Source: Mucilaginibacter sp. OK268
GTDB lineage: Bacteria; Bacteroidota; Bacteroidia; Sphingobacteriales; Sphingobacteriaceae
DNA: 64,000 nt
Direction of reading: 5' to 3'
Assembly (NCBI RefSeq): GCF_900103125.1
Contig: NZ_FNJV01000002.1
Span: forward strand, 806,001 to 870,000
The notes under the pieces were generated by a model. That model saw only the letters and a program-made list of their open reading frames with translations, had not been told where the DNA came from and searched no databases. Of this stretch, positions 34,374 through 44,317 are shown piece by piece. Each line of letters begins with the position of its first letter. The stretch's first letter is position 1. The translations under genes were made by a program, and so were the position numbers.

Positions 34374-35471
34374 TCAGGCTACCTGTTCACGTCCTTTGGA
34401 GCGTTCCTTCGAGCGGATGCAAAAAGTAACTATCCAGTTAAAGATCATCGGGATCAGCAGGATCACTGAAATCAGAAAAGTATTGCTCAGGTCGTTGAAA
34501 AACAGCACAAAACCAATGGCACCCAGGTTAATGCCAGCCAGGCAAAGGGTAGCCTGTAAATGGTTCAGACCCAGCTTCAGCATCCGGTGGTGCATATGGT
34601 TCCGGTCGGCATCAAATGGCGATACTCCTTTTAGTATCCGGAGTGTAAACACCCGCAGGGTATCAAAAACAGGACCTATCAGTATAGCTACCGTAAGCGC
34701 GGGCGCGGTAAACAAATGTGGTACTCCTGCTATGCTGATCTTACTGATCTCGGTATACTTAATGGCCATCACTGCCGATACCAAACCGATCAGTAAAGCG
34801 CCTGTATCGCCCATAAATATCTTGGCCGGGGTAATATTATACCGTAAAAAACCAGCTACCGCCCCTACCATTGCCAGGCAAATAGCTGCCAGCTCATACT
34901 GTTTTACCGATAGGAACATCACAGCAAGCGTGCCGTTAACGATCAGCCCGGTGGTGGCGGCCAGGCCATCTATCCCGTCTATCAAATTAAAGGAATTTAC
35001 GATCAGCATGATCAGCAGGATAGAGAAGATAGCGCTGGGCACATAAGGCAAATTAAAAATACCCCATATACCATACATACTGGTGATCCGGATATCGCCC
35101 AGCAAAACCAGTATGGCGGCTACGATGAACTGGATCAGGAATTTGGTGCTGGAGTTTACCCCCGAAAGATCATCCTTTAAGCCCATGGCAAATAAAATGA
35201 TACAGGCTATCAGCAAATAACTGATGGGCAGAGCTTTATCTATAATACTGAATAACAAGGTGGTAATAATAAAGCTAACAAATATGGCTACACCACCCAA
35301 ACGTGGGATGCCATGATCATGCTGTTTGCGGAAATGGCCAACATCGTCATATAAATGACGGGCACGGGCCACATGCAAAATGGATGGTATAGCTAATAGG
35401 GTTATCAGGATGGAGATGACAACTATTAAAACATTGTACAGAAAGTGATAAGAGTGTAAAAGTTCCATCAT
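34374..35471 (-). CDS. MraY/WecA-family polyprenyl-phosphate sugar-1-phosphate transferase
   Basis: 365 residues with about ten membrane helices. Diagnostic motifs: HGIPRLGG in the second cytoplasmic loop, GLKDDLSG (catalytic Asp pair, about residue 97), NSFNLIDGIDGLAATTG (about 158-174), MGDTGALLIG, and the HMHHRML loop typical of WecA-type UDP-GlcNAc transferases. It links N-acetylhexosamine-1-phosphate to undecaprenyl phosphate, starting O-antigen, exopolysaccharide or teichuronic-like glycan synthesis. MraY itself would lie in the murein cluster, so this is a WecA/TagO-type enzyme. Start at the first of two Met codons is uncertain by one residue. Confidence 0.9.
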   Translation of the reverse strand: MMELLHSYHFLYNVLIVVISILITLLAIPSILHVARARHLYDDVGHFRKQHDHGIPRLGGVAIFVSFIITTLLFSIIDKALPISYLLIACIILFAMGLKDDLSGVNSSTKFLIQFIVAAILVLLGDIRITSMYGIWGIFNLPYVPSAIFSILLIMLIVNSFNLIDGIDGLAATTGLIVNGTLAVMFLSVKQYELAAICLAMVGAVAGFLRYNITPAKIFMGDTGALLIGLVSAVMAIKYTEISKISIAGVPHLFTAPALTVAILIGPVFDTLRVFTLRILKGVSPFDADRNHMHHRMLKLGLNHLQATLCLAGINLGAIGFVLFFNDLSNTFLISVILLIPMIFNWIVTFCIRSKERSKGREQVA

Positions 35472-35956
35472 AGAGACCTGGGGTTAAAGCACATATCAGG
35501 TTGTTTACTTCGCGTCACTTCGTATTATTCAGCGATAATTATCAACAAACAAGGCTTGTAAAACTGAACTACTTCACCTCGTCGGGCCGTAACACCCTTG
35601 TTGATATCTGAGACTAAAATTAGCATATCAGGCGGTTTGTTTTTAACTTTCGACACGTAGTGATTCTCCATCGACAGAAAGGCGGAAATAACCGTTAAAA
35701 ACAGATAGTCTTCAGGCTACTTATCGGCGAAAAGGTTGTTGTGCTATGATCAAAACATTTCTGCAGATAGTCTTCATTGCTATAAGACAGAGCCATCCAC
35801 AGCTTCACTATGATTTATTACTAATTTATTTGATGTAATAGGTAAAAGCAAATAATCACGCATTCAGAATACGTGGTATCTTTTAAGGTCATTGAAAGAT
35901 CAATCCATAAAAAAAGCCTTAAATGAATCATTTAAGGCTTTTTAAACGAATATTTG
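35472..35956. other. Spacer between the transferase and tRNA-Lys
   Basis: 485 bases without a credible ORF. It contains CAGATAGTCTTCA twice (about 35699 and 35764, 65 bases apart) and the terminator at 35911-35943. The promoter of the minus-strand transferase gene should lie in its left part. Confidence 0.55.
35911..35943 (-). terminator. Terminator of the tRNA transcript
   Basis: The 15-bp arm AAAAAGCCTTAAATG (35911-35925) pairs fully with 35929-35943 across AAT. Being symmetric with A/T tails it could end transcripts from both sides; the tRNA genes read into it. Confidence 0.85.
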
Positions 35957-36029
35957 TGATCCCGCTGGGATTCGAACCCAGGACCCCAACATTAAAAGTG
36001 TTATGCTCTACCAGCTGAGCTACGGAATC
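35957..36029 (-). tRNA. tRNA-Lys (UUU)
   Basis: Minus-strand cloverleaf of 73 bases. The acceptor GATTCCG pairs with CGGGATC, the D-loop is AGCTCAGCTGGTAGAGC, the anticodon loop is CTTTTAA (anticodon TTT), and the T-arm contains GGTTCGAATCC. The CCA end is not encoded. It reads Lys AAA/AAG. Transcribed after tRNA-Arg on the same strand. Confidence 0.95.
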
Positions 36030-36090
36030 GTTGTACTATTACTACTATAAGAATTAAAAAGCCCCTCCAATTTGTTTAGAGAAGCTTTCG

Positions 36091-36164
36091 TGATCCCATC
36101 AGGATTCGAACCTGAGACCTACTGATTAGAAATCAGTTGCTCTATCCAGCTGAGCTATGGGACC
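36091..36164 (-). tRNA. tRNA-Arg (UCU)
   Basis: Minus-strand cloverleaf of 74 bases. The acceptor GGTCCCA pairs with TGGGATC, D-loop AGCTCAGCTGGATAGAGC, anticodon stem CTGAT with loop TTCTAAT (anticodon TCT), T-arm GGTTCGAATCC. CCA is not encoded. Decodes AGA/AGG, the frequent Arg codons of AT-leaning genes. Confidence 0.95.
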
Positions 36165-36264
36165 ATCGCGATTTTTTCGCGGTGCAAAGATGCAAAATTA
36201 TACGGAATTATCAATCAAATTTGTGAATTCTGTTATGATTTAAGCGTGCATGCTGTTTGGATGA

Positions 36265-37125
36265 CTAAGTTGTGGTTACCTTGCCTGTAAGCAAATCGAC
36301 ATGATAAGTTTTATTTTTAATAATTACATCAGCTTTATGCTTACCTAAAAAATTAATAACACCTTCATAATACCACTTTATACCATTAAACTCACCTACC
36401 GCTGCAAAAGTTATAGCACCTGCAGTTATATCACCATTTTGGGTTAAATCAACAGTTACCTTATTCAAGGTGTAATAAGCATGCACAGATGATGGTATCA
36501 CCGTTTTTTTACTTGACGCGGTATCAACAAATGATTTAATGCTTCCGTTAAAAGAAATGAGTTTATTGGTACTGCCATTTATGGCCAGGGGCACATCAAA
36601 GTCAAGAGCTTTCGCTTCGTAAAAAGCTTTGATATTATGAGCAAACAAGCCGCCTGGGGTTTGACCTGTTGTTGCCAGAGAATCATATGCTACGTATCCG
36701 TTTAGGGCCGAAAAAACAGGATAGCCTTTTACTCTCGGGGCCTTTACCGTATCACAACTAAAATAAAATTTGAATAATCCACTGGTTTGTGAGGTAATGG
36801 TATCACCGATTACTGTTTTATAATTCACTACCGTATCCGGAAAGAAAGAGCACAGGTTAACAAGACCCAATATGAGCGGCTTTGATTGCCTGATAGTAGT
36901 AAGATCAGGCAGGATCAAGCCTTTATTGATGTTGACACCACCATAAGCACCCGACAAGGTTTGGGTTATATTTCTGATTATTTGACCAGTTGCAGGACCT
37001 ACTGTATCAACCTTAGATATTGGAGGCTCGGGTTTCTGATTTAGTTTGACTTCTTTTCGGCAGGCCGTATAAAATAATACAGTACCCGTTAATACTACGA
37101 GTAGGGTTTTAAACTTGAATTTCAT
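36265..37125 (-). CDS. Hypothetical lipoprotein (286 aa)
   Basis: Lipoprotein leader with lipobox FYTAC (Cys about residue 22), then a Pro-rich linker (QKPEPPISKVDTVGP) and a beta-rich body with no motif I recognise. The C-terminus (YYEGVINFLGKHKADVIIKNKTYHVDLLTGKV) resembles a strand-rich ending of a surface lipoprotein. Faces the periplasm or the surface. Its stop lies 101 bases upstream of tRNA-Arg, and it shares a strand with both tRNAs. No function is proposed. Confidence 0.65.
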   Translation of the reverse strand: MKFKFKTLLVVLTGTVLFYTACRKEVKLNQKPEPPISKVDTVGPATGQIIRNITQTLSGAYGGVNINKGLILPDLTTIRQSKPLILGLVNLCSFFPDTVVNYKTVIGDTITSQTSGLFKFYFSCDTVKAPRVKGYPVFSALNGYVAYDSLATTGQTPGGLFAHNIKAFYEAKALDFDVPLAINGSTNKLISFNGSIKSFVDTASSKKTVIPSSVHAYYTLNKVTVDLTQNGDITAGAITFAAVGEFNGIKWYYEGVINFLGKHKADVIIKNKTYHVDLLTGKVTTT

Positions 37126-37412
37126 GATAAGGAAAGAGTAGTTTTTATTAATATGTTGGAATTAGATAATTGTGAGTTTCGTGCGAAGCAAGCAATTCAA
37201 ATGCCGTTAATTAATTAACCACACGATAAAGGTTAATTTTAATCAATTTAACAACAGAGCAATTACATACTGGTAGTTAAGCCCGTGATGTTATCCTATA
37301 ATTAAAAACACATGAGTAAAACAATACACTCTGAGGAAAATATCGGGCAAATTATTACGCATAAAACACCTGGGCTATTTTTTATATTTGATGGGTACCA
37401 TAACCAGACATC

Positions 37413-38348
37413 ATGAGCACTAAAAATTACCAGTTTAGTTTAAACCAGGACCAGTCCAGGCGTAAATTCATTTATAATTTTACTAAAGTAGCTGGTGTTA
37501 CCTCCCTATTGACTTCGCCTGTATTGAGCCACGCCAATAACCTTTTTGATCAGCCAGCTACTTTCACTGTTGGACAGATCATGGATATGTTCATTAGTCA
37601 GGTACCGGGCGCTCCTTTCAGCAGTACTGTTGATACGTTAAAGGCTGGTAACCGCGATATCCAGGTTACCGGTATTGTTACAACTATGTTTGCTACTGTT
37701 GAAGTGATCAGAAAAGCTATTGCCTTAGGCGCCAATTTTATTATCGCACATGAACCCACTTTTTACAATCACCAGGACGAGACTACCTGGCTGGCTAATG
37801 ACGATGTTTACCGTTATAAAGCCGACTTGCTTAAACAACATAATATAGCCGTATGGCGCAATCATGATTATATCCATAGCATTAATCCTGATGGGGTTAG
37901 GATGGGCTTATTAAAACAGCTTGGCTGGCAGGCTTATTATAATCCGGCTTCAAGCAATGTAATGATGCTTCCTGCAACATCTTTAAGCGCATTAATTGGA
38001 CATTTAAAACAGAAATTATTTATTGATAAGGTAAGATATATTGGCAAGCCGGAGCAGATTTGTCAAAAAATATTACTAATGCCTGGCGCTGCCGGAGGGA
38101 CCAGGCAGATACAAGCCATGAGCAAAGAAAAGCCCGACGTGTTAATATGCGGCGAGATACAGGAATGGGAAACTGCCGAGTATGTACGTGACGCACAGGC
38201 TAAAGGCGAAAAATTATCACTCATTGTATTGGGCCATATTGCCAGCGAGGAGCCGGGCTCTGAATTTATGGCAACCTGGCTAAAAGAAAAGCTACCCGGC
38301 ATAAAAATAACACATGTATTATCCAACAATTCCCTGTCATTTTTGTAG
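37413..38348 (+). CDS. Nif3-family (NGG1-interacting factor 3) protein with Tat-like leader
   Basis: 311 residues. The body is a Nif3/DUF34 domain: GIVTTMFATVEVIRKAIALGANFIIAHEPTFYNH (His and Glu of the first metal site, about residues 90-124) and GHIASEEPGSEFMATWL (His and Glu of the second, about 274-290) match the conserved dinuclear metal ligands. The N-terminus is unusual: a twin-arginine SRRKFIYNFTKVAG followed by a moderately hydrophobic stretch and ALA-like cleavage around SHANN suggests Tat export, whereas Nif3 proteins are normally cytosolic. Length is typical once the 45-residue leader is removed. Monocistronic. Enzyme activity unknown. Confidence 0.8.
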   Translation: MSTKNYQFSLNQDQSRRKFIYNFTKVAGVTSLLTSPVLSHANNLFDQPATFTVGQIMDMFISQVPGAPFSSTVDTLKAGNRDIQVTGIVTTMFATVEVIRKAIALGANFIIAHEPTFYNHQDETTWLANDDVYRYKADLLKQHNIAVWRNHDYIHSINPDGVRMGLLKQLGWQAYYNPASSNVMMLPATSLSALIGHLKQKLFIDKVRYIGKPEQICQKILLMPGAAGGTRQIQAMSKEKPDVLICGEIQEWETAEYVRDAQAKGEKLSLIVLGHIASEEPGSEFMATWLKEKLPGIKITHVLSNNSLSFL

Positions 38349-38669
38349 TTGTAAGGCGTAGTGATAATAAAGCATTTAGTAAACATTATTTGTTGCTAAA
38401 TAATTTAACATTACGTACAATTGCAAATTAAGTACTTTAATTACCAGCGTGCTAATTACATGTTAATCATACACTTGTTATAATTAACAGCTTTTTGACA
38501 AAACATGTATCAACATTGGTATTTAATGTGTTTTTAAATGATAATTTATGCAAAAACAAAGCATTATTGACTTGAAAATCGCAATTTTTGTTTTTTAAAA
38601 TAGAAAGTGTTTTTTTTACAATAAGTTAATCATACTTTTAACCCAATTTTTTTTAATAAAACTTAATTT
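38349..38669. other. AT-rich spacer before the GlcNAc-kinase-like gene
   Basis: 321 bases at very high AT. No ORF, no hairpin of note. The run of T and A tracts at 38590-38660 is the likely promoter and leader of the kinase-like gene. Confidence 0.5.
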
Positions 38670-39530
38670 ATGATCATAATTGCTGACGGTGGCTCAACTA
38701 AAACAAATTGGTGTCTGGTAACCGAAGAAGGTAAAAAAGTGTATTTTAACACTGAGGGTTATAACCCTTATTTCTCAAGTACGGAATATATCATACAATC
38801 TTTAAATGAAAGTTTGCCAACCGACCTGGAGAAGGATGAAATAACCGAAGTAAATTATTACGGCGCCGGCTGTTCGACACCCGAGATGCGTAAAATTGTT
38901 GAAGAAGCCATGAAAGTTGTGTTCACCAAAGCAAGGGTGAACATTGGTCATGACCTGCTTGCCGCCGCCCGTGCCCTGTTAGGTAACAACGAAGGCTTTG
39001 CCGCTATTTTAGGTACCGGTACCAATACCTGTATCTATGATGGTAAAGACGTGATCAACAACATTGATTCCGGAGCTTATATTTTAGGCGACGAAGGCAG
39101 CGGTTGTTACATCGGCAAAAAATTACTGGTTGATTATTTACGCGGTTATATGCCCGAGCCGGTACGCAACCTTTTCTGGGAAACGTTTAAATTGACACCT
39201 GATGATATAAACGAACAAGTTTATACACAACCACGTGCTAACCGTTTTTGTGCAAGCTTCAGCAAGTTTGTTTATGATAACAATGTACATATCGAATACT
39301 CACGTAACCTGGTACGTACATCATTTGAAGATTTCTTCCGGAATCTGGTAACACACTACCCCGATTATCAAAAATACAGCTTTAACTGTATCGGTTCGGT
39401 TGGTTACAACTTCAGGAATGTTTTAGAAGAAGTAGCTACAGAAAACGGTATGGTTGTAGGCAGCATCATCCGCTCGCCTATAGATAACCTGGTAAAATAC
39501 CACCTGGAACTGGCTCCGAGCTCTTTGTAA
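38670..39530 (+). CDS. BadF/GlcNAc-kinase-like ATPase
   Basis: 286 residues of the ASKHA fold. Phosphate-1 motif DGGSTKTNWCL (residues 5-15) with the Mg-coordinating Asp5; connect-1 GYNPYFSS; catalytic-Asp region GHDLLAAARA (about 95-104); phosphate-2 GTGTNTCIYDG (about 118-128); DEGSGCYIGK (about 142-151); C-terminal SVGYNFRNVLEE adenosine region. It phosphorylates an N-acetylated sugar, most likely GlcNAc, in cytosol. Followed by a terminator nested in a 26-bp inverted repeat. A paralogue with a broken phosphate-1 motif lies 2 kb away inside the pfkA-gapA operon. Confidence 0.85.
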   Translation: MIIIADGGSTKTNWCLVTEEGKKVYFNTEGYNPYFSSTEYIIQSLNESLPTDLEKDEITEVNYYGAGCSTPEMRKIVEEAMKVVFTKARVNIGHDLLAAARALLGNNEGFAAILGTGTNTCIYDGKDVINNIDSGAYILGDEGSGCYIGKKLLVDYLRGYMPEPVRNLFWETFKLTPDDINEQVYTQPRANRFCASFSKFVYDNNVHIEYSRNLVRTSFEDFFRNLVTHYPDYQKYSFNCIGSVGYNFRNVLEEVATENGMVVGSIIRSPIDNLVKYHLELAPSSL

Positions 39531-39538
39531 AAAAGAGT

Positions 39539-39643
39539 CAAGAGATTAGAGTCAAGAATCAAGATAAAAAAAGGCCTGGAAATTACTTCCAGGCCTTTCG
39601 CATTTTTATTTTAATTGTCTTGATTCTTGACTCTAATCTCTTG
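39539..39643. repeat. 26-bp inverted repeat enclosing a terminator
   Basis: The left arm 39539-39564 (CAAGAGATTAGAGTCAAG...) and right arm 39618-39643 are perfectly complementary. Inside is a 12-bp hairpin (39570-39598, AAAGGCCTGGAA). Motif content (TCAAGA repeated) matches the repeat at 62756-62889. The left arm starts nine bases after the kinase stop. Confidence 0.7.
39570..39598. terminator. Intrinsic terminator between convergent genes
   Basis: AAAGGCCTGGAA (39570-39581), loop ATTAC, TTCCAGGCCTTT (39587-39598), flanked by A-rich left and T-rich right. Ends both the GlcNAc-kinase-like and the Nudix gene. Confidence 0.85.
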
Positions 39644-39658
39644 CTTCTCTTCCTCCCC

Positions 39659-40351
39659 TTATCCAATATTCATTTCACCCTGGAATATTTTGCCGTATTT
39701 ACGCTTGTCAAACTTGTATAATTTGGCCGCGCGATAGGACACCCCTTTTTGTTTCTCGTCAAGTTCCTTTAAAAAACCGTAGCTCAGCATTTTCTTTCTA
39801 AAATTCCGTTTATCCAGCTTCTTGCTTAAAACCGCTTCGTAAAGGGATTGCAGCTGGGTAAGTGTAAATTTTTCAGGTAGCAGTTCAAAAGCGATCGGTT
39901 GGTAATGTAGTCTCCTGCGGATCTTATTAAAACCGGTATTGAATATCTCGCTGTGATCAAACGCGAGTTTAGGCAATTCATTAACCGGGTGCCAAAAGGC
40001 TTTTTTGGCGTACTGGGTAACCGGTCTCAACTCTTTTTGCCCGTTTATACGTATCAGCGCGTAATAGGCCACGGTGATAACGCGACCCTGTGGGTGCCTG
40101 TTCACTTCACCAAAAGTATGGAACTGTTGCATGTGTAAATCGCGCAAGCCGGTAAGCTCGTACAAGATACGCTCGGCAGCATCGTCAATACTTTCGTCCT
40201 GTTCCACAATATAACCGGGCAACGCGAGTTCATCTTTATATGGCTCTTCGTTACGTTCAATAAGCAAAATTTTAAGCTCGCCGGCTTCAAAACCAAAAAT
40301 TACGCAGTCAATAGAGAATACGGAATCAAACTTGGGTAGCATTACTTCCAA
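39659..40351 (-). CDS. NrtR-type Nudix-domain transcriptional regulator
   Basis: 230 residues. Residues 1-140 are a Nudix fold, and residues about 150-225 a winged helix (FTLTQLQSLYEAVLSKKLDKRNFRKKMLSYGFLKELDE, then GVSYRAAKLYKFD), the NrtR architecture. The Nudix box is degenerate: GYIVEQDESIDDAAERILYELTG has Asp in place of the first Glu, the REUxEE order is ER-IL-YE, so hydrolysis is doubtful and ligand sensing more likely. NrtR proteins sense ADP-ribose or sugar-derived nucleotides. Divergent from pfkA with 130 bases between, so it may control glycolysis and itself. That is inference. Confidence 0.8.
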   Translation of the reverse strand: MEVMLPKFDSVFSIDCVIFGFEAGELKILLIERNEEPYKDELALPGYIVEQDESIDDAAERILYELTGLRDLHMQQFHTFGEVNRHPQGRVITVAYYALIRINGQKELRPVTQYAKKAFWHPVNELPKLAFDHSEIFNTGFNKIRRRLHYQPIAFELLPEKFTLTQLQSLYEAVLSKKLDKRNFRKKMLSYGFLKELDEKQKGVSYRAAKLYKFDKRKYGKIFQGEMNIG

Positions 40352-40431
40352 AACTGTACGGGGATTTAAGTTTAATTGTTAAATATATGACCTTAATTCC
40401 TAATCCAAAAAAAAACAAATAAAATTTAATG

Positions 40432-40444
40432 GTGTAATTTACAC
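40432..40444. promoter_or_regulatory. Candidate operator upstream of pfkA
   Basis: GTGTAA-T-TTACAC is a perfect 13-base palindrome 38 bases upstream of the pfkA ATG and 80 bases upstream of the NrtR-type regulator. A TATCTTCG (40449-40456), close to the Bacteroidota -7 box TAnnTTTG, follows directly. So the palindrome would sit between the -33 and -7 elements, ideal for repression. No experimental basis. Confidence 0.4.
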
Positions 40445-40481
40445 ACACTATCTTCGTAGCGCAAATCTAAGTAATGTAAAA

Positions 40482-41468
40482 ATGCAGAAAATTTCAAAAA
40501 TTGCGGTTTTAACTTCTGGTGGCGATGCTCCCGGAATGAATCCCTGTATAAGGGCAGTTGTTAGAACAGCACTATATAACGGCCTTGAGGTTGTTGGTGT
40601 TAGGCAAGGTTACAAGGGACTTATTGAGAACGACATGTACGATATGGACAAGCGTTCGGTAAGTAACATACTTAATTTGGGAGGCACTATTTTAAAAACA
40701 GCCCGCTGCTTACCTTTTAAAGAAGACGAAGGCATGGCTACCGCCTATAAAAACTTAAAAGAACATGGCATTGATGCCCTGGTGGTTATCGGCGGCGATG
40801 GTACTTTTACCGGTGCGCTGCGTTTTTCAAAAAAATATCCAGACATTGCTGTTATGGGCGTACCGGGCACCATTGATAACGACCTGTGCGGCTCAACCTA
40901 TACCCTGGGTTTTGACACGGCAACCAATACGGTTATTGAAGCTATTGACAAGATACGTGATACAGCCGATGCGCATGACCGCTTGTTTTTTATTGAGGTA
41001 ATGGGTCGCGATTCCGGCGCTATTGCTTTGCGCGCGGGTATATCCTGTGGTGCCGAGGCTATCCTGCTTCCCGAAAAACAAACAGCAATTGAAGATCTGA
41101 TCAAGAATTTGAAAGATGGTTCATCTAACAAAAAATCATCAAGTATTGTTATTGTGGCCGAGGGTGATAAAAATGGCGGCGTGTATGATGTAGCCAAAGC
41201 TGTGCAAAAAGAAGTTAAAGATTACGATATTAAAGTAACTATATTAGGCCACTTGCAAAGAGGTGGCAGTCCGTCGAGCTTTGATCGTATTTTGGGTAGC
41301 CGTTTGGGTTATGCCGCTGTAAATGCGTTAATTGCGGGCGAAACACAAAAAATGGTAGGTTTGCAGGCCAACCATATTCTGCTTACCAGTTTGGAAGATG
41401 CCCTTAACCACCATGAATTTAAGCTGGAGGCTGATCTTTTGGAAATGGCAGCGATATTATCGATATAA
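40482..41468 (+). CDS. pfkA: ATP-dependent 6-phosphofructokinase
   Basis: 328 residues, standard length. N-terminal TSGGDAPGMNPCIRAVV is the ATP site, GGDGT at residues 104-108 (Gly after the GGD marks the ATP-dependent type rather than PPi), TIDND with catalytic Asp132, and MGRDSGAIAL and GHLQRGGSPSSFDR for fructose-6-phosphate. Phosphorylates fructose-6-phosphate to the 1,6-bisphosphate, cytosolic. First gene of a tight operon: the next ATG is four bases after its stop, then gapA seven bases later. Divergent regulator and a palindromic site upstream. Confidence 0.97.
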   Translation: MQKISKIAVLTSGGDAPGMNPCIRAVVRTALYNGLEVVGVRQGYKGLIENDMYDMDKRSVSNILNLGGTILKTARCLPFKEDEGMATAYKNLKEHGIDALVVIGGDGTFTGALRFSKKYPDIAVMGVPGTIDNDLCGSTYTLGFDTATNTVIEAIDKIRDTADAHDRLFFIEVMGRDSGAIALRAGISCGAEAILLPEKQTAIEDLIKNLKDGSSNKKSSSIVIVAEGDKNGGVYDVAKAVQKEVKDYDIKVTILGHLQRGGSPSSFDRILGSRLGYAAVNALIAGETQKMVGLQANHILLTSLEDALNHHEFKLEADLLEMAAILSI

Positions 41469-41471
41469 TAA

Positions 41472-43323
<1,852 letters not shown>

Positions 43324-43350
43324 TCTTGATCCATCAATTTTAATTTATAT

Positions 43351-43382
43351 AACAAAGCCTGCGGTTTACCGCGGGCTTTGTT
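43351..43382 (+). terminator. Terminator after gapA
   Basis: AACAAAGCCTGCGG (43351-43364), loop TTTA, CCGCGGGCTTTGTT (43369-43382), one T-G pair, followed by GTTTTG. Ends the pfkA operon. Confidence 0.88.
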
Positions 43383-43410
43383 GTTTTGTGGACTATATCA
43401 CACTAAAAAA

Positions 43411-43507
43411 CCATGTCATTGCGAGCGAAGCGTGGCAATCTCCTCGCGTTCTCATCTGTAGGAATAGCTACGAGATTGCTTCGTCGTTCCTCCTCGCAAT
43501 GACATGG
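43411..43507. repeat. CATTGCGAG palindromic repeat, copy 1
   Basis: 15-bp perfect outer arms CCATGTCATTGCGAG (43411-43425) and their complement (43493-43507), with an imperfect inner pairing (GGCAATCTC/GAGATTGC). It is almost identical to the copy at 53875-53967 (about four differences over 90 bases), so it is a dispersed element. Confidence 0.75.
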
Positions 43508-43540
43508 TTTATTATTTTTATCCTTCCCTTCCCCCAAAAC

Positions 43541-44266
43541 TTACCACGGCGTCTCGCCATAGTCGCTAATATATTTGCCTGTTGGGCCATCTTTGTCCAG
43601 CATGGCGTAGGCTACAATTGGTGCTGCGCCGTCTTCTACTTTTTTAGGACCCTGGTTGTTATTGAATTCGGTATTGGTATAACCAGGGTTTACAGCGTTT
43701 ACTTTAAAAAAGTCCTTCAACTCAGCGGCTAAAGCAACGCTGTAAGCATTCAGAGCTGTTTTTGACGGCCCATAAGCTGCCGATTTAAAATGATAATGCT
43801 CCCAGTTGGTGTCGTTGTGCAGTGTAAGTGAACCCAGATCGGAAGTTACATTCACGATCCTTGGATTTTCGGCCTTTTTCAGCAGATCAATAAAGATTCT
43901 TACCGTACGGATCGGGCCAAAAAAGTTTACTTCAAAAACGGTGTGCAGCGTTTCATTATTGGCATTGGAGGGCTGTTGTGGAAAAGCACCGGGGATGCCC
44001 GCGTTATTGATCAGCACGTCCAATTTATCAATCCGTTTGATCAGATCATCATGAGCTTGCTGAACAGAAGCTTCGCTGGTAACATCTATCAACAACAATT
44101 CAACATCGTTAAAGCCTTCGGCTTTTATTTGCTCAACAGCTTTGTCGCCGTTGCCTTTATCCCTGCTCCCTAAAAATATATGATAACCCGCTTTGGCCAA
44201 CTGGCGTGCGGTTTCCAGGCCAATTCCTTTATTGGCGCCGGTTATTAAAACTGTTTGTTTATTCAT
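43541..44266 (-). CDS. SDR-family oxidoreductase
   Basis: 241 residues of a classical short-chain dehydrogenase: cofactor motif TGANKGIG (residues 7-14), NNAG (about 88-91), catalytic Tyr165 and Lys169 in YGPSK, preceded by the Ser of the DLGSLTL segment. The GSRDKGNG after strand 2 suggests NADPH preference (Arg after the Ser). Cytosolic; substrate unknown. Transcribed after the AraC regulator, with a 52-base gap, so it could be its target. Confidence 0.93.
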   Translation of the reverse strand: MNKQTVLITGANKGIGLETARQLAKAGYHIFLGSRDKGNGDKAVEQIKAEGFNDVELLLIDVTSEASVQQAHDDLIKRIDKLDVLINNAGIPGAFPQQPSNANNETLHTVFEVNFFGPIRTVRIFIDLLKKAENPRIVNVTSDLGSLTLHNDTNWEHYHFKSAAYGPSKTALNAYSVALAAELKDFFKVNAVNPGYTNTEFNNNQGPKKVEDGAAPIVAYAMLDKDGPTGKYISDYGETPW

Positions 44267-44317
44267 GAAGCAAAGCTATGCCGACCTGTTCGAATAGCTG
44301 CTGCACATTGCCGGGTA

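Noticed and set aside
34369..35046. 225-codon plus-strand ORF
   Set aside because: Antisense to the MraY/WecA-type gene, whose motifs are unmistakable.
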